NCBI GenBank assembly: GCA_900541885.1
Contig: UQKW01000001.1
Span: 1 to 64,000 of the forward strand
DNA: 64,000 bases
Source: an uncultured Collinsella sp.
Lineage (GTDB): Bacteria > Actinomycetota > Coriobacteriia > Coriobacteriales > Coriobacteriaceae
Direction of reading: 5' to 3'
Shown here: positions 43,276 through 51,486 of the stretch, in pieces
Layout: every line of letters begins with the position of its first letter
How positions within the stretch are numbered: position 1 is the first letter of the stretch
Position numbers and translations under genes: made by a program
The notes under the pieces: model-generated
What the model was told of the DNA's origin: nothing
Database searches by the model: none
What the model saw: only the letters and a program-made list of their open reading frames with translations

Positions 43276-44031
43276 TTAGATGTCGAACACGTAGCGCGAG
43301 CCCACGATCTTTTGACGACCGAGCAGCAGGGGCCGCTCGTCCTCATCGGTAAAGTATGCCTCCATATAGAAGAGCGGCTCGCCGACCGGCACCTCCAGCA
43401 GCGGGGCCGCCTGAGCATCGGCAAGCGCAATCTCCACGGTGCAGGGGTCGGACTTGAGCGGCGCGCGGCCCGAATGCTCGGCAACGAGCGCAAAGATTGA
43501 GTTATCGGTGAGGTCCTCATCGGCCAACGTCTGCAGGTAGGGATGGTCGGCAAGCACAAAGGCGTTGTTCTCGAGCATGACGGGCACGCCATCTGCCGTG
43601 CGCACGCGCTCGACCACGATGAGCTCGCAGCCGGGCTCCACGCCAAAAAATGCCGCGTCCTCACGCGTCGCCGCAACCACCGTGCGCGACACCAGGCGCG
43701 CTCCGGCCACCATGTCGTTGGCGGCACAACCCTCGGTGAAACTCTGGACGTCGCCCTTCTGGCGAATCTTGCGTTTGAGCTTGGGAGCGCACACAAAGGT
43801 GCCCCTCCCCTGCTGGCGGTTGAGGTAGCCCGCGCGCGACAGCTCCTCGATGGCACGGCGCACGGTGATGCGCCCCACGCCGTAAGACTTCGCGAGCTCC
43901 ATCTCGGAAGGAATGCGCGAGCCGGCCGCGTACACGCCGCGTGCGATCTCGCCCTTTAGGTCGTCCATGACCTGCTGGTATAGCGGCACGGCGGGCACGT
44001 CAGTACGGTCGGTCTTGTTATCGGTCGCCAT
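43276..44031 (-). CDS. GntR/HutC-family transcriptional regulator 1
   Basis: The 251-residue regulator has an N-terminal winged helix (PLYQQVMDDLKGEIARGVYAAGSRIPSEMELAKSYGVGRITVRRAIEEL, about 16-75) and a C-terminal UTRA ligand-binding domain, typical of regulators that respond to phosphosugars. It begins 2 bp after the recQ stop, so the two genes are probably cotranscribed. SIS gene 1 follows 144 bp downstream behind operator-like repeats. A role as repressor of SIS gene 1 is inferred from this arrangement. Confidence 0.9.
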   Translation of the reverse strand: MATDNKTDRTDVPAVPLYQQVMDDLKGEIARGVYAAGSRIPSEMELAKSYGVGRITVRRAIEELSRAGYLNRQQGRGTFVCAPKLKRKIRQKGDVQSFTEGCAANDMVAGARLVSRTVVAATREDAAFFGVEPGCELIVVERVRTADGVPVMLENNAFVLADHPYLQTLADEDLTDNSIFALVAEHSGRAPLKSDPCTVEIALADAQAAPLLEVPVGEPLFYMEAYFTDEDERPLLLGRQKIVGSRYVFDI

Positions 44032-44033
44032 CG

Positions 44034-46016
44034 TTACGCTCCATCCCGTGCATGCTCGGATTCAAACTCTTCTATCGCCGCCATAAACTGCTCGCCAAAG
44101 GCGTCGGCCTTTTTCTCGCCGATGCCGTTGACCTGGATAAGCTCGTCGCGCGTCTGAGGACGTAGACGGCACAGGCCGCGCAGGGCCTTGTCAGAGAAGA
44201 CCATGTACGGTGCCATCTCCAGCTCGGTCGAGATCTCCTTGCGGAGTGCCCGTAGGCGCTCAAACAGCTCGGCGTCGTCGCCCACGCGCGGTCGCTGATC
44301 CAGCTCGGCCTCCTCGCGCAGCAAATCCACCGCACGGCGGGCACGGGCCGAGGCCTTGCGCTTGGACGCGCGACGCTTAACGGTAAAGGCGAACGTCTCG
44401 TCCTCGACCTCGCCGGCACGCGGGCCCAGACCCACGACCGGATACTGGCCCTGCGAGGTGGCCAGGTAGCCCCGCCCGCACAGCTGGCCGATGATGTCCT
44501 TGATGCGCCCGACCGATTCGCTCGACAGCTCACCGTAGCCGTGGTCCTCGTCCAGATGCATCTGGCGAATGCGCTCGGTGTTGCCGCCGTGAAGCACGTC
44601 GGCGATGAGCGACTTGCCAAAGCGCATGGGTCGCGTGGCCACATAGCGCACGGCAGCGCGGGCCATATCGGTGACGTCCTCGACCTCGAACTGTGTGAGG
44701 CAATTGCTGCAGTTGCCGCAGCCTTCGGCATCGTCCGTGGCGGCGCTGCCCGTACCGGCCGCGGCAGCATGCTCGGCCGCGGCCTCGTCGCCAAAGTAGC
44801 GCAGCATATATTCGCGCAGGCAACCGGTGGTATTGCAGTAGCCCTCCATCTGGCTGAGCAGACGATATCGATTCTGGAGCGCCCACGCGCGCTGCTCGTC
44901 GTCAAGTGTCTCATCGGCAGCATCGCCGCGGTCGATCAGAAAGCGGCGCATGCGAAAATCGTTACCGTTCCACAGCAAGTGGCAGCTTGCCGGGTCGCCA
45001 TCACGGCCGGCGCGGCCCGCCTCTTGGTAGTATGCCTCGATGCTCTCGGGCACGTTGTTGTGGATCACGTAGCGCACGTTGGGCTTGTCGATGCCCATGC
45101 CAAAGGCGTTGGTGGCAACCATCACCTGAATGTCGTCGTCGATAAAGGCACGCTGGCTCTGGCGGCGGGCGTCGTTGCCCATGCCGGCATGGTAGCGACC
45201 CACGCGAATGCCGCTGGGGCCCAGTGCCTCGGCAAGCTCGCCTGCCAGCGCATCGACCGTCTTGCGGGTCGAGCAATACACGATGCCGCTCTCGCCCGAA
45301 TGCACAATCACATAGTCGCGCACCCAGGCGGTCTTGGCCTTGTCGCCCATCTCCTCGCAACCAAAGTAGAGGTTCTTGCGATCGAAGCCCGTCACCACCG
45401 TCGCGGGGTTTTGCAGGCCGAGCATTTGCTGAATGTCCGCGCGCACACGCTCGGTCGCCGTAGCGGTAAAGGCTGCCACGATAGGGCGCTGCGGCAGGGA
45501 ATCGATGAACTCGCGAATCTGCAGGTAGGCGGGGCGGAAATCCTGGCCCCATTGGCTCACGCAGTGGGCCTCGTCAATGGCCACGAGCGGCACGCCGATG
45601 CCGCCTTCGGCCGCAGCTTCCTGCGCAAAGGCCAAAAAACGCGGCTCAAGCAAGCGCTCGGGCGCCACGTACATAAGCTGATAGCGGCCCTCGCGCGCCC
45701 GCTTGAGCACGGTGTTTTGCTGGGCCGGGGTAAGGCTAGAGTTGAGATAGCTGGGTCGCGCACCCGCCGCGAGCAACGCACGGGTCTGGTCCTCCATAAG
45801 CGACAGCAGCGGACTCACCACAAAGGTGATGCCGGGCAGCATGAGCGCGGGCACCTGGTAGCAAATGGACTTGCCGGCGCCCGTGGGCATAACACCCAAC
45901 GCATCGCGACCGGCAAGGATCGCATCGACCATGCGGTCCTGTCCCGGGCGAAACGAGGTGTAGCCAAAATAGGCGCCGAGCGTGTCGAGCGCCATCTGCT
46001 GCATGCTATCGGTCAT
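44034..46016 (-). CDS. recQ: RecQ-family ATP-dependent DNA helicase
   Basis: The 660-residue 3'-5' helicase has Walker A VMPTGAGKS, DEAH box IDEAHCVSQWG, motif III AFTATAT, motif VI QEAGRAGRDG, a zinc-binding cysteine cluster (CNTTGCLREY ... CGNCSNC), an RQC winged helix and a C-terminal HRDC domain (LRALRKEISTELEMAPYMVFSDKALRGL). It acts in recombination repair. The length is slightly above E. coli RecQ. An insertion rich in Ala/Gly (AAAEHAAAAGTGSAATDDAEG) splits the zinc domain. Confidence 0.95.
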   Translation of the reverse strand: MTDSMQQMALDTLGAYFGYTSFRPGQDRMVDAILAGRDALGVMPTGAGKSICYQVPALMLPGITFVVSPLLSLMEDQTRALLAAGARPSYLNSSLTPAQQNTVLKRAREGRYQLMYVAPERLLEPRFLAFAQEAAAEGGIGVPLVAIDEAHCVSQWGQDFRPAYLQIREFIDSLPQRPIVAAFTATATERVRADIQQMLGLQNPATVVTGFDRKNLYFGCEEMGDKAKTAWVRDYVIVHSGESGIVYCSTRKTVDALAGELAEALGPSGIRVGRYHAGMGNDARRQSQRAFIDDDIQVMVATNAFGMGIDKPNVRYVIHNNVPESIEAYYQEAGRAGRDGDPASCHLLWNGNDFRMRRFLIDRGDAADETLDDEQRAWALQNRYRLLSQMEGYCNTTGCLREYMLRYFGDEAAAEHAAAAGTGSAATDDAEGCGNCSNCLTQFEVEDVTDMARAAVRYVATRPMRFGKSLIADVLHGGNTERIRQMHLDEDHGYGELSSESVGRIKDIIGQLCGRGYLATSQGQYPVVGLGPRAGEVEDETFAFTVKRRASKRKASARARRAVDLLREEAELDQRPRVGDDAELFERLRALRKEISTELEMAPYMVFSDKALRGLCRLRPQTRDELIQVNGIGEKKADAFGEQFMAAIEEFESEHARDGA

Positions 46017-46093
46017 GGTTTCCTAACGTCCAAGTCATCTGCCGCCGATTATACGCCGCCACGCGGACAGCAGCACACGGCCGCCGCCCAGAC

Positions 46094-46149
46094 TAGTCGT
46101 TGGGGACGTTCTTAAACGACTAGTCAAACAAGAACGTCCCCAACGACTA
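46094..46149. repeat. perfect 20-bp inverted repeat (GTCCCC-type)
   Basis: The arms at 46094-46113 and 46130-46149 are exact inverse copies (TAGTCGTTGGGGACG... and its complement) around a 16-base loop that repeats ACGACTAGTC. Two further words GTCCCCAGGTGCCG and GTCCCCAAGTGCCG follow at 46155-46197. Confidence 0.8.
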
Positions 46150-46210
46150 AGGAGTGTCCCCAGGTGCCGACAGAAAAGGAACGTCCCCAAGTGCCGGCCC
46201 GGCAACGCCG

Positions 46211-46370
46211 ATGTTTTGGCAATGTCAGCGAAAACGCCCCTAAGCGAGCAAGGTGACGTGAAAGAGGAGGGAAGCGTACTTTGGTACGCGACCGACGATT
46301 GAACGTCAGATTGCCGCTTAGGGGCGTTTGCAGCGTCGAGCCGTTACGCGGTTTGGTAAAACCGCGTAAC
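46211..46370 (-). repeat. modular palindromic element, copy 2 (after gntR 2), GCGTAC core
   Basis: Flanks match the element at 23026-23186 almost base for base. The perfect 12-bp hairpin GTTACGCGGTTT / AAACCGCGTAAC (46343-46370) touches the gntR 2 stop codon, and the long arms GCCCCTAAGCG...CGCTTAGGGGC pair. The centre is GCGTAC-TTTG-GTACGC (46274-46289) instead of the terminator stem of copy 1, and matches the centre of the pheS/pheT element. Confidence 0.82.
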
Positions 46371-47090
46371 CTACATGACCATAACGTAGCGCGATCCCAC
46401 GTAGTACTGCTTGCCCATCAGGACCGGCTCGCCATTGGGACCGGTAAAGCCGGCACGCAGGTTGAGCAGCGGATCGTGCGGAGCAATGCCCAACTCGGCC
46501 GCCTGCTCGGTATTGGCACGAACGGCCTCGACTGTGCGGTAGCCAACCGAGACAATCGGCGTTCCGCCAACACGCTCGACCTCGGCAAAAATCGACTTGT
46601 CCTCAAGATCGGCCGTCAACAGCTCACGGTAGGCGTCAAACGGCACAAAGATGTTCTCCTCAAAGATGGGCTCACCGTCGGCCGTACGCACGCGCTTGAT
46701 ATGCAGCAGCAGCGCGTCCTTCTGCAGGCCAAAGAACTCCATCTCGTTTTGACGTGCCGGCACAATCTGGCGATCGACCACGTGCGCACCGGCCTTCATG
46801 CCATTGTCGGCACACAGCGCAGTAAACGTCTGCAGCGTCGAGGCATGGAACTGACGATTGATGTGCGGCGTGGAAACAAAGGTGCCGCGGCCCTGCTGCT
46901 TAACCAGGTAGCCATCGGAGCACAACTCCTCGACGGCGCGACGCACCGTAATTCGGCTCACGTCGTACTGCTCGGCTAGCTCAAGCTCGGACGGAATACG
47001 CTCCTTGGGTGCATAAACGCCTTTCTCGATCGCGTCCTTGATTTCGTCGTAAATCTGCTGGTAAAGCGGTGCATTTTTGGGTGCAGGCAT
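46371..47090 (-). CDS. GntR/HutC-family transcriptional regulator 2
   Basis: The 239-residue protein has a winged helix (about 8-70, LYQQIYDEIKDAIEKGVYAPKERIPSELELAEQYDVSRITVRRAVEEL) and a UTRA effector domain. The effector is probably a phosphorylated sugar or amine-sugar. The word TATAACGTCT in its own leader (47133-47142) occurs identically upstream of the PTS operon (53270-53279) and nearly so upstream of the DMT gene. This suggests it controls itself, the PTS/SIS operon and the exporter. Confidence 0.9.
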   Translation of the reverse strand: MPAPKNAPLYQQIYDEIKDAIEKGVYAPKERIPSELELAEQYDVSRITVRRAVEELCSDGYLVKQQGRGTFVSTPHINRQFHASTLQTFTALCADNGMKAGAHVVDRQIVPARQNEMEFFGLQKDALLLHIKRVRTADGEPIFEENIFVPFDAYRELLTADLEDKSIFAEVERVGGTPIVSVGYRTVEAVRANTEQAAELGIAPHDPLLNLRAGFTGPNGEPVLMGKQYYVGSRYVMVM

Positions 47091-47132
47091 ATCTAATCAC
47101 TCTTATCGAAATATCGAAATAACTAATACGTA

Positions 47133-47142
47133 TATAACGTCT
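47133..47142. promoter_or_regulatory. TATAACGTCT operator candidate at gntR 2
   Basis: A ten-base word shared exactly with 53270-53279 and with one mismatch at 54548-54563. It lies 43-52 bp upstream of the gntR 2 ATG, in an AT-rich leader. Confidence 0.5.
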
Positions 47143-47181
47143 AGTTTCATGTTACCTCATATTGATAAAACGATACACCCT

Positions 47182-47226
47182 CCCTACCAAAAAGCGACAG
47201 CTTCATTTTGGTAGGTTTTATCTGGG
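47182..47226 (+). repeat. 45-bp CCTACCAAAAA hairpin repeat, copy 2
   Basis: CCTACCAAAAAG, a variable centre, TTTTGGTAGG, then TTTTATCTGGGC. The ends form a 10-bp hairpin. Same orientation as copy 3 at 49318-49361. Confidence 0.8.
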
Positions 47227-47228
47227 CA

Positions 47229-47268
47229 AACGAAAGCCACTCGAAAGCAGCGAGGCTTTCGAGTGGCT
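47229..47268 (-). terminator. terminator of the yitT-like gene
   Basis: Stem GCCACTCGAAAGC / GCTTTCGAGTGGC with a 6-base loop followed by TTTCGTTT on the minus strand. Confidence 0.7.
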
Positions 47269-47309
47269 CATACGGATGGGCTGCGCTTGACCGGCAAAAT
47301 GCCACAACC

Positions 47310-48317
47310 CTACTTGCCGTCGTCCTGCTGCAGGCTGTCCTGCTCGATGAGGCGCGCCTGCCTGCTGGCCATGCGCGCGGGCTTGTCGGGATCGGGTACG
47401 GCCGTGGGCATGGGCTCGTCGACATGACCGCCCCACCAGCCGCCCACAAAGTTGAGCGTGTGGAACACATTGATCACGGCGCCGGGATCAATGTCGCACA
47501 CCAGCTTGATAATGTCCTGACTCTCGTAGGTCGAGACAACGGCGTGCAGCAGGTACATCTTTTCGCGGCTGTATCCGCCGATGACCTCGGCGCAGCTAAT
47601 GCCGTGCTGAAAATGGTCAACATAGGCGGTCATGACCTCGTCTGCCTTGCGCGTCGTGATCTGCAGCGTCACGCGATCGTAGCGGCGATAGAAACTGTCG
47701 ATGGTCTTGGTCGAAATAAACTGGAACACGATGGAATACGCTGCCTTGTCCCAGCCAAACATAAAGCCAAAGATCGCCAGGATAAAGCAGTTGAAACCAA
47801 AGATGACGCCCCAGATAGTCTTGCCCGTGTGGTTGGAGACCCACAGCGCGATAAAGTCGGTGCCGCCGGTGGATGCGCCGGACTTTAGCGCGATGGCAGC
47901 GCCCAGACCCGAGACCACGCCGCCAAAAATGATGAGCATGATCTTGTCGCCCAAAAACGGGGCAAAGTGAAAGATGTTGAGGAACAACGATGAGAGCACA
48001 ACCTGCATCATCGAGAAGATGACGAAGCGCTTGCTAATGCCGCTCCAGCATAGGAGCGCCACGGGGATGTTGAGCGCGAGCATACCGAGCGAGATGTCGA
48101 TGTGAACGCCGCCGAGCGAGGTAACGCGATCGAGCAGGACCGCGACGCCGGTGAGGCCGCTCGGAAGCAGGTCGGCGGGCTGAATGAATGCCTGGATCAG
48201 AAATGTCTGGAGAACGGCGGAAATTGCGACCGCCACTGCAGTAATAGCGCGGCGGACGATGGTGAGACGGCCGAGCACGAGCACTCGGTCCGTGAGCTGA
48301 TCGATGGCGTTCGCCAC
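47310..48317 (-). CDS. YitT-family membrane protein
   Basis: The 335-residue protein has five to six membrane segments forming the YitT (DUF161) domain (ITAVAVAISAVLQTFLIQAFIQPADLLPSG; FGGVVSGLGAAIALKSGASTGGTDFIAL). A C-terminal cytoplasmic DUF2179 domain follows (RVTLQITTRKADEV ... YLLHAVVSTYESQDIIKLVCDIDPGAVINV). The function is unknown; related proteins occur widely in Firmicutes and Actinobacteria. GTG at 48317 has AAAGGAG 5 bases upstream. Confidence 0.88.
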   Translation of the reverse strand: MANAIDQLTDRVLVLGRLTIVRRAITAVAVAISAVLQTFLIQAFIQPADLLPSGLTGVAVLLDRVTSLGGVHIDISLGMLALNIPVALLCWSGISKRFVIFSMMQVVLSSLFLNIFHFAPFLGDKIMLIIFGGVVSGLGAAIALKSGASTGGTDFIALWVSNHTGKTIWGVIFGFNCFILAIFGFMFGWDKAAYSIVFQFISTKTIDSFYRRYDRVTLQITTRKADEVMTAYVDHFQHGISCAEVIGGYSREKMYLLHAVVSTYESQDIIKLVCDIDPGAVINVFHTLNFVGGWWGGHVDEPMPTAVPDPDKPARMASRQARLIEQDSLQQDDGK

Positions 48318-48456
48318 GTAGGCTCCTTTCGAAGGCAGATCTAGTTGTGGGGCATGTCGGCGATTGTAGCACGGAGCGTGCGAGGGCGCTTCAATTCACC
48401 CTCCCTCGACAACCAAAGGGGGACCAGCAACCCCCACGACCAAAGGCCCAAATTAC

Positions 48457-48690
48457 AAGTGAGTAGACTTTACGCGACCTGCAGAGCACACCCAAAACCG
48501 CCACCCCTGTGACCTGCGGTTTTACAAAGGAAGATATGCATTGTGCTCGGCCAGCGCCAAAAAGTCTACTCACTTAGCCCGAATCGAAGCCAAACGAACC
48601 AAAATCGAAACCAAATTGAGCCAATCCACCGCAAAAAACGTTTGTACCCGTGCTTCTCGCGGCGGATTGACACTACAAAGCGGCCAAAAT
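48457..48690. repeat. 230-bp intergenic repeat, copy A
   Basis: It begins AAGTGAGTAGACTT and contains the inverse AAGTCTACTCACTT about 110 bp later, giving a long hairpin. A tail of about 115 bp with GAATCGAAGCCAAACG follows, ending TACAAAGCGGCCAAAAT. The sequence is close to 56812-57045 over its entire length. Its last part overlaps the 3' end and stop codon of the HAD gene. The stretch 48318-48456 shows no other feature. Confidence 0.88.
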
Positions 48691-49302
48691 GTCGGTCAGA
48701 TTATCGATAACGGCATCGGCTCGCGATTGATCGAGGTTGACGCCCTCGTGCGGACGCAGCGCCAGGACTCGGGCGCCGGAGCGCTTGCCAGCCTCGATCC
48801 CCAAAGGCGAATCCTCGATAACCAGGCACTCGGCAGACTCCACCCCCAGCGCCTCCATGGCACGCAGGTAGATCTCGGGGTCGGGCTTAAACGCACTGCA
48901 CTCGTGACCGCTGATGGTGTAGTCCAGCACGTCGGCGATACCGGCGATCTCCACCAGCTCGTCGATCAGCTCGCGATAGGACGAGCTCGCGATGGCGCAC
49001 ATCACGCCGCGCTCGTGCAGCTCACGCATCACCGGCTCCGTCTGCTCGTTGAGCAGCTCGGCATACGGAACGGGATGGTCCGGGCTGTAGACCTGCTTGT
49101 ACTCCACGCGCAGACGCTCGCGCAGCTCAACATCGTCGGGCACCAGCGCCTCCCAAATGGCAGGCTCGTTAGACCCCGAAAGATCGGGGATCTCGTCAAA
49201 GTGGAACCCTTTCTCTTCCATAAACGCCACGCGACGACGGTTGTAGAACCACTCGGTATCGACCAGCACGCCGTCCATATCAAACAGCACCGCTTTGATC
49301 AT
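48673..49302 (-). CDS. HAD-superfamily phosphatase (beta-phosphoglucomutase-like)
   Basis: The 209-residue protein has the HAD motif I nucleophile in VLFDMDGVLVDTE, motif II AIASSS, and motif III FKPDPEIYLRA...CLVIEDSPLGIEAG, with a helical cap after motif I (subfamily I). Such enzymes dephosphorylate sugar phosphates or interconvert phosphosugars. I chose ATG 49302 with AGGAG 6 bases upstream; the frame to 49434 runs through a repeat. The last codons and stop lie inside repeat copy A. Confidence 0.87.
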   Translation of the reverse strand: MIKAVLFDMDGVLVDTEWFYNRRRVAFMEEKGFHFDEIPDLSGSNEPAIWEALVPDDVELRERLRVEYKQVYSPDHPVPYAELLNEQTEPVMRELHERGVMCAIASSSYRELIDELVEIAGIADVLDYTISGHECSAFKPDPEIYLRAMEALGVESAECLVIEDSPLGIEAGKRSGARVLALRPHEGVNLDQSRADAVIDNLTDILAAL

Positions 49303-49317
49303 ACGCATCTCCTCCCA

Positions 49318-49361
49318 CCTGCCAAAAAGGGACAGGTTTATTTTGGTAGGTTTTATCTGGG
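49318..49361 (+). repeat. 45-bp hairpin repeat, copy 3
   Basis: CCTGCCAAAAAGGGACAGG, TTTATTTTGGTAGG, TTTTATCTGG. It lies between the SIS 2 terminator and the HAD start and is the copy closest to the consensus. Confidence 0.8.
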
Positions 49362-49392
49362 GTTTTGCGGCGCGACAGACACGCCCCCAAAG

Positions 49393-49425
49393 CAAAAAGG
49401 GGACGGGGCACAAACCCCATCCCCT
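49393..49425 (-). terminator. terminator of the PTS-SIS operon
   Basis: Minus-strand stem AGGGGATGGGG / CCCCGTCCCCT (one G-T pair) followed by TTTTTG, 34 bp after the SIS 2 stop. Confidence 0.82.
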
Positions 49426-49458
49426 CTCAATCAACCCGTAAGGTCTACTTACTTGTGA

Positions 49459-50442
49459 TTAGTAGGAAAGCTTCCACATGTAGCGACGCATGGTCAGCGG
49501 GTGCTGGCGGGCCTCGGCGATCTGGTTGCCGTACTCACGCATAACGGCGAGGTGCAGCAGCGGGTTGAAGTAGGTGACAACGCTCGCGGGCACGGCGTCA
49601 GCCAGGCCGTAGTCCTTGGAGTCGATCAGAGCGACCTTGGCGCCCATGCGCTTAAGGAAGGTGAGGGCGCGGGCGTCCATCGGACGGGTAGCGCCATCGG
49701 ACATGAAGAAGACGTAGGGCTTACCCTCGGTGGAAACCTCGAACGGGCCGTGGAAGTACTCGCCGGTGTTGTAGGCAGCGGCGTCGATCCACTGCATCTC
49801 GGTGAACAGGAAGGCGGCGTGAGAATAAGCCATCTTCTCGGAGGCACCGGAAGCCATGAAGTAGATCATCTTGTCGTCCTTGAAGTCCTCGGCGAACTTC
49901 TTGGCGAGCTTCTTGCAGTGCTGAGCGGCGTTCTCGCAGAGATCGAAGATGTTGGTGAGACCGGTGATCATGTCCTCGTAGTGGTCATAGCCCTCGGTCT
50001 GCTGAAGGATCTCGAGAGCAAGAGCGATGGCGTAGCCGGGCTTCTCGCACTTGGCAGCGTAGTTGGCGTGGAAGCCGTGGACGATGACGTGGTCGGCGTC
50101 GACGGTCAGAGCGGAGCCAGCCTTGTTGGTGAGGGAGACGACCGGGCAGTTGTGCTTCTTGGCGGTCTTGTTGGCCTCGACGGTCTCGGGCGTGGAGCCA
50201 CCGAGGGAGCAGGTGATCACGAAGGTGTGCTCGTTGACCCAGGAGGGCGTGTCGTAGTTGAACTCGTTAGCGGTGAAGATCTGAACGTTCAGCTTGTCCG
50301 TGTTGTTGGCCAGGAAGTACTTGGCGGGGTACAGGTCGGACATGGAAGCACCGCAGCCGACGAAGGCGACGCTGTGGATCTCGTGGTTGGACAGGACGTC
50401 AGCGACGATCTGCTTAGGGAGGTTAAGGTCGATCTCGTACAT
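49459..50442 (-). CDS. FrlB-like SIS-domain isomerase/deglycase 2 (PTS operon)
   Basis: The 327-residue paralog of the protein at 42163 has the N-terminal SIS loops VAFVGCGASMSDLYPA and TCSLGGSTPETV, the second-domain motif YNTGEYFHGPFEVS, and the C-terminus HPLTMRRYMWKLSY. It is the fourth gene of the operon IIAB-IIC-IID-SIS, so its substrate should be the phosphorylated product of that PTS. I chose ATG 50442 (AAAGGA about 10 bases upstream). Codon use is highly optimised, like the PTS genes. By analogy to the gfr operon of Salmonella, a fructoselysine- or glucoselysine-6-phosphate deglycase is likely. Confidence 0.82.
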   Translation of the reverse strand: MYEIDLNLPKQIVADVLSNHEIHSVAFVGCGASMSDLYPAKYFLANNTDKLNVQIFTANEFNYDTPSWVNEHTFVITCSLGGSTPETVEANKTAKKHNCPVVSLTNKAGSALTVDADHVIVHGFHANYAAKCEKPGYAIALALEILQQTEGYDHYEDMITGLTNIFDLCENAAQHCKKLAKKFAEDFKDDKMIYFMASGASEKMAYSHAAFLFTEMQWIDAAAYNTGEYFHGPFEVSTEGKPYVFFMSDGATRPMDARALTFLKRMGAKVALIDSKDYGLADAVPASVVTYFNPLLHLAVMREYGNQIAEARQHPLTMRRYMWKLSY

Positions 50443-50535
50443 CTGACACATTCCTTTCGATTTTTGCGGCGCCACATTGCCGGGCGCACGCAGGGTTACC
50501 GTGATTTGGACCGAGTCGCCGGCCCGTTGAGGATG

Positions 50536-50605
50536 TGACAAAGGGACTGCCCTTTGTCACGTATAGGGATGGAAGCCTGCCTGGGGTATGGGATGCCAGG
50601 CAGGC
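50536..50605 (-). other. two intercistronic stem-loops between IID and SIS 2
   Basis: Perfect TGACAAAGGG-N4-CCCTTTGTCA (50536-50559) and perfect GCCTGCCTGG-N11-CCAGGCAGGC (50575-50605) occupy the 197-bp gap. Neither is followed by a T-run, so processing, mRNA stabilisation or partial attenuation is more likely than termination. Confidence 0.7.
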
Positions 50606-50639
50606 CCCCGGGGGAAAGCGGTTGGACGCTTGGTCGCGA

Positions 50640-51473
50640 CTAGGCCAGGATGCCGGCCGCGGAGAGGGCGATGCCGCCCACGATGGCGATCACGAGAAGC
50701 CAACCGGTGTTGACGTTCTTCTTGATGAGCCAGTACATAAGGCCGGTGAGGCCAAGGGAGATCATCTGAGGCATCATGCCGTCCAGGATGTCCTGGATAA
50801 CGACGGTGCCCTCAGCGAACTGCAGCGGGGTGGTGGCGCCGATCAGCGTAGCGATCATGCCGCCCACGGACATAAGACCCACGATGCCGCAGACATACAT
50901 GAGCTTCTCCATGAGGTCGCCGCCCTGAAGCTTGCTCAGGTACTCGTGACCGCCCTGATAGCCCATCTTGGCTGCGAACCAAGTGATCAGCACAGAGGGG
51001 ACGATGGAAATGAGCATGGCCAGGATCGGGCCCATGATGGAGCCCTGCTGAGCCAGCTGAACGCCCAGGCCAAAGGCGATAACGCGGATGGTGCCCTGGA
51101 AGAAGGAGTCACCGATGCCGGAAAGCGGACCCATAAGGGAGGTCTTGACCGCGTTGATCGAATCGGGATCGAAGTTCTCGGGATCCTTGGCGTACTCCTC
51201 CTCCATGGAGGCGGAGAGGCCCAGGATGAAAGCGCTCGTCTGCGGGGTGCAGTTGTAGAACGCCATGTGACGGTGGTAAGCCTCTTTCTTAGCAGCGAGC
51301 TGCTTGGGGTCGGACTCATCCGGATAGAGGCGATCGAGCGTGGGAACCATGCCGTAGAGGAAGCCCATGTTCATCTGACGCTCGTAGTTCCAAGAGGCCT
51401 GGATGGCCCAGGAGCGCCAGAAGAACTGGCTGACCTTCTTGTTCAGGGACACGTCCTTGGTTGCGGTTGCCAT
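50640..51473 (-). CDS. mannose-family PTS component IID
   Basis: The 277-residue IID subunit has FFWRSWAIQASWNYERQMNMGFLYGMVP at the N-terminus, the conserved MGPLSGIGDSFFQGT, and hydrophobic C-terminal segments. With IIC it forms the membrane channel that takes up and phosphorylates a sugar or amino-sugar derivative. ATG 51473 follows AGGAAC. It starts 13 bp after the IIC stop. Confidence 0.93.
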   Translation of the reverse strand: MATATKDVSLNKKVSQFFWRSWAIQASWNYERQMNMGFLYGMVPTLDRLYPDESDPKQLAAKKEAYHRHMAFYNCTPQTSAFILGLSASMEEEYAKDPENFDPDSINAVKTSLMGPLSGIGDSFFQGTIRVIAFGLGVQLAQQGSIMGPILAMLISIVPSVLITWFAAKMGYQGGHEYLSKLQGGDLMEKLMYVCGIVGLMSVGGMIATLIGATTPLQFAEGTVVIQDILDGMMPQMISLGLTGLMYWLIKKNVNTGWLLVIAIVGGIALSAAGILA

Positions 51474-51486
51474 AGTGTGTTCCTCC

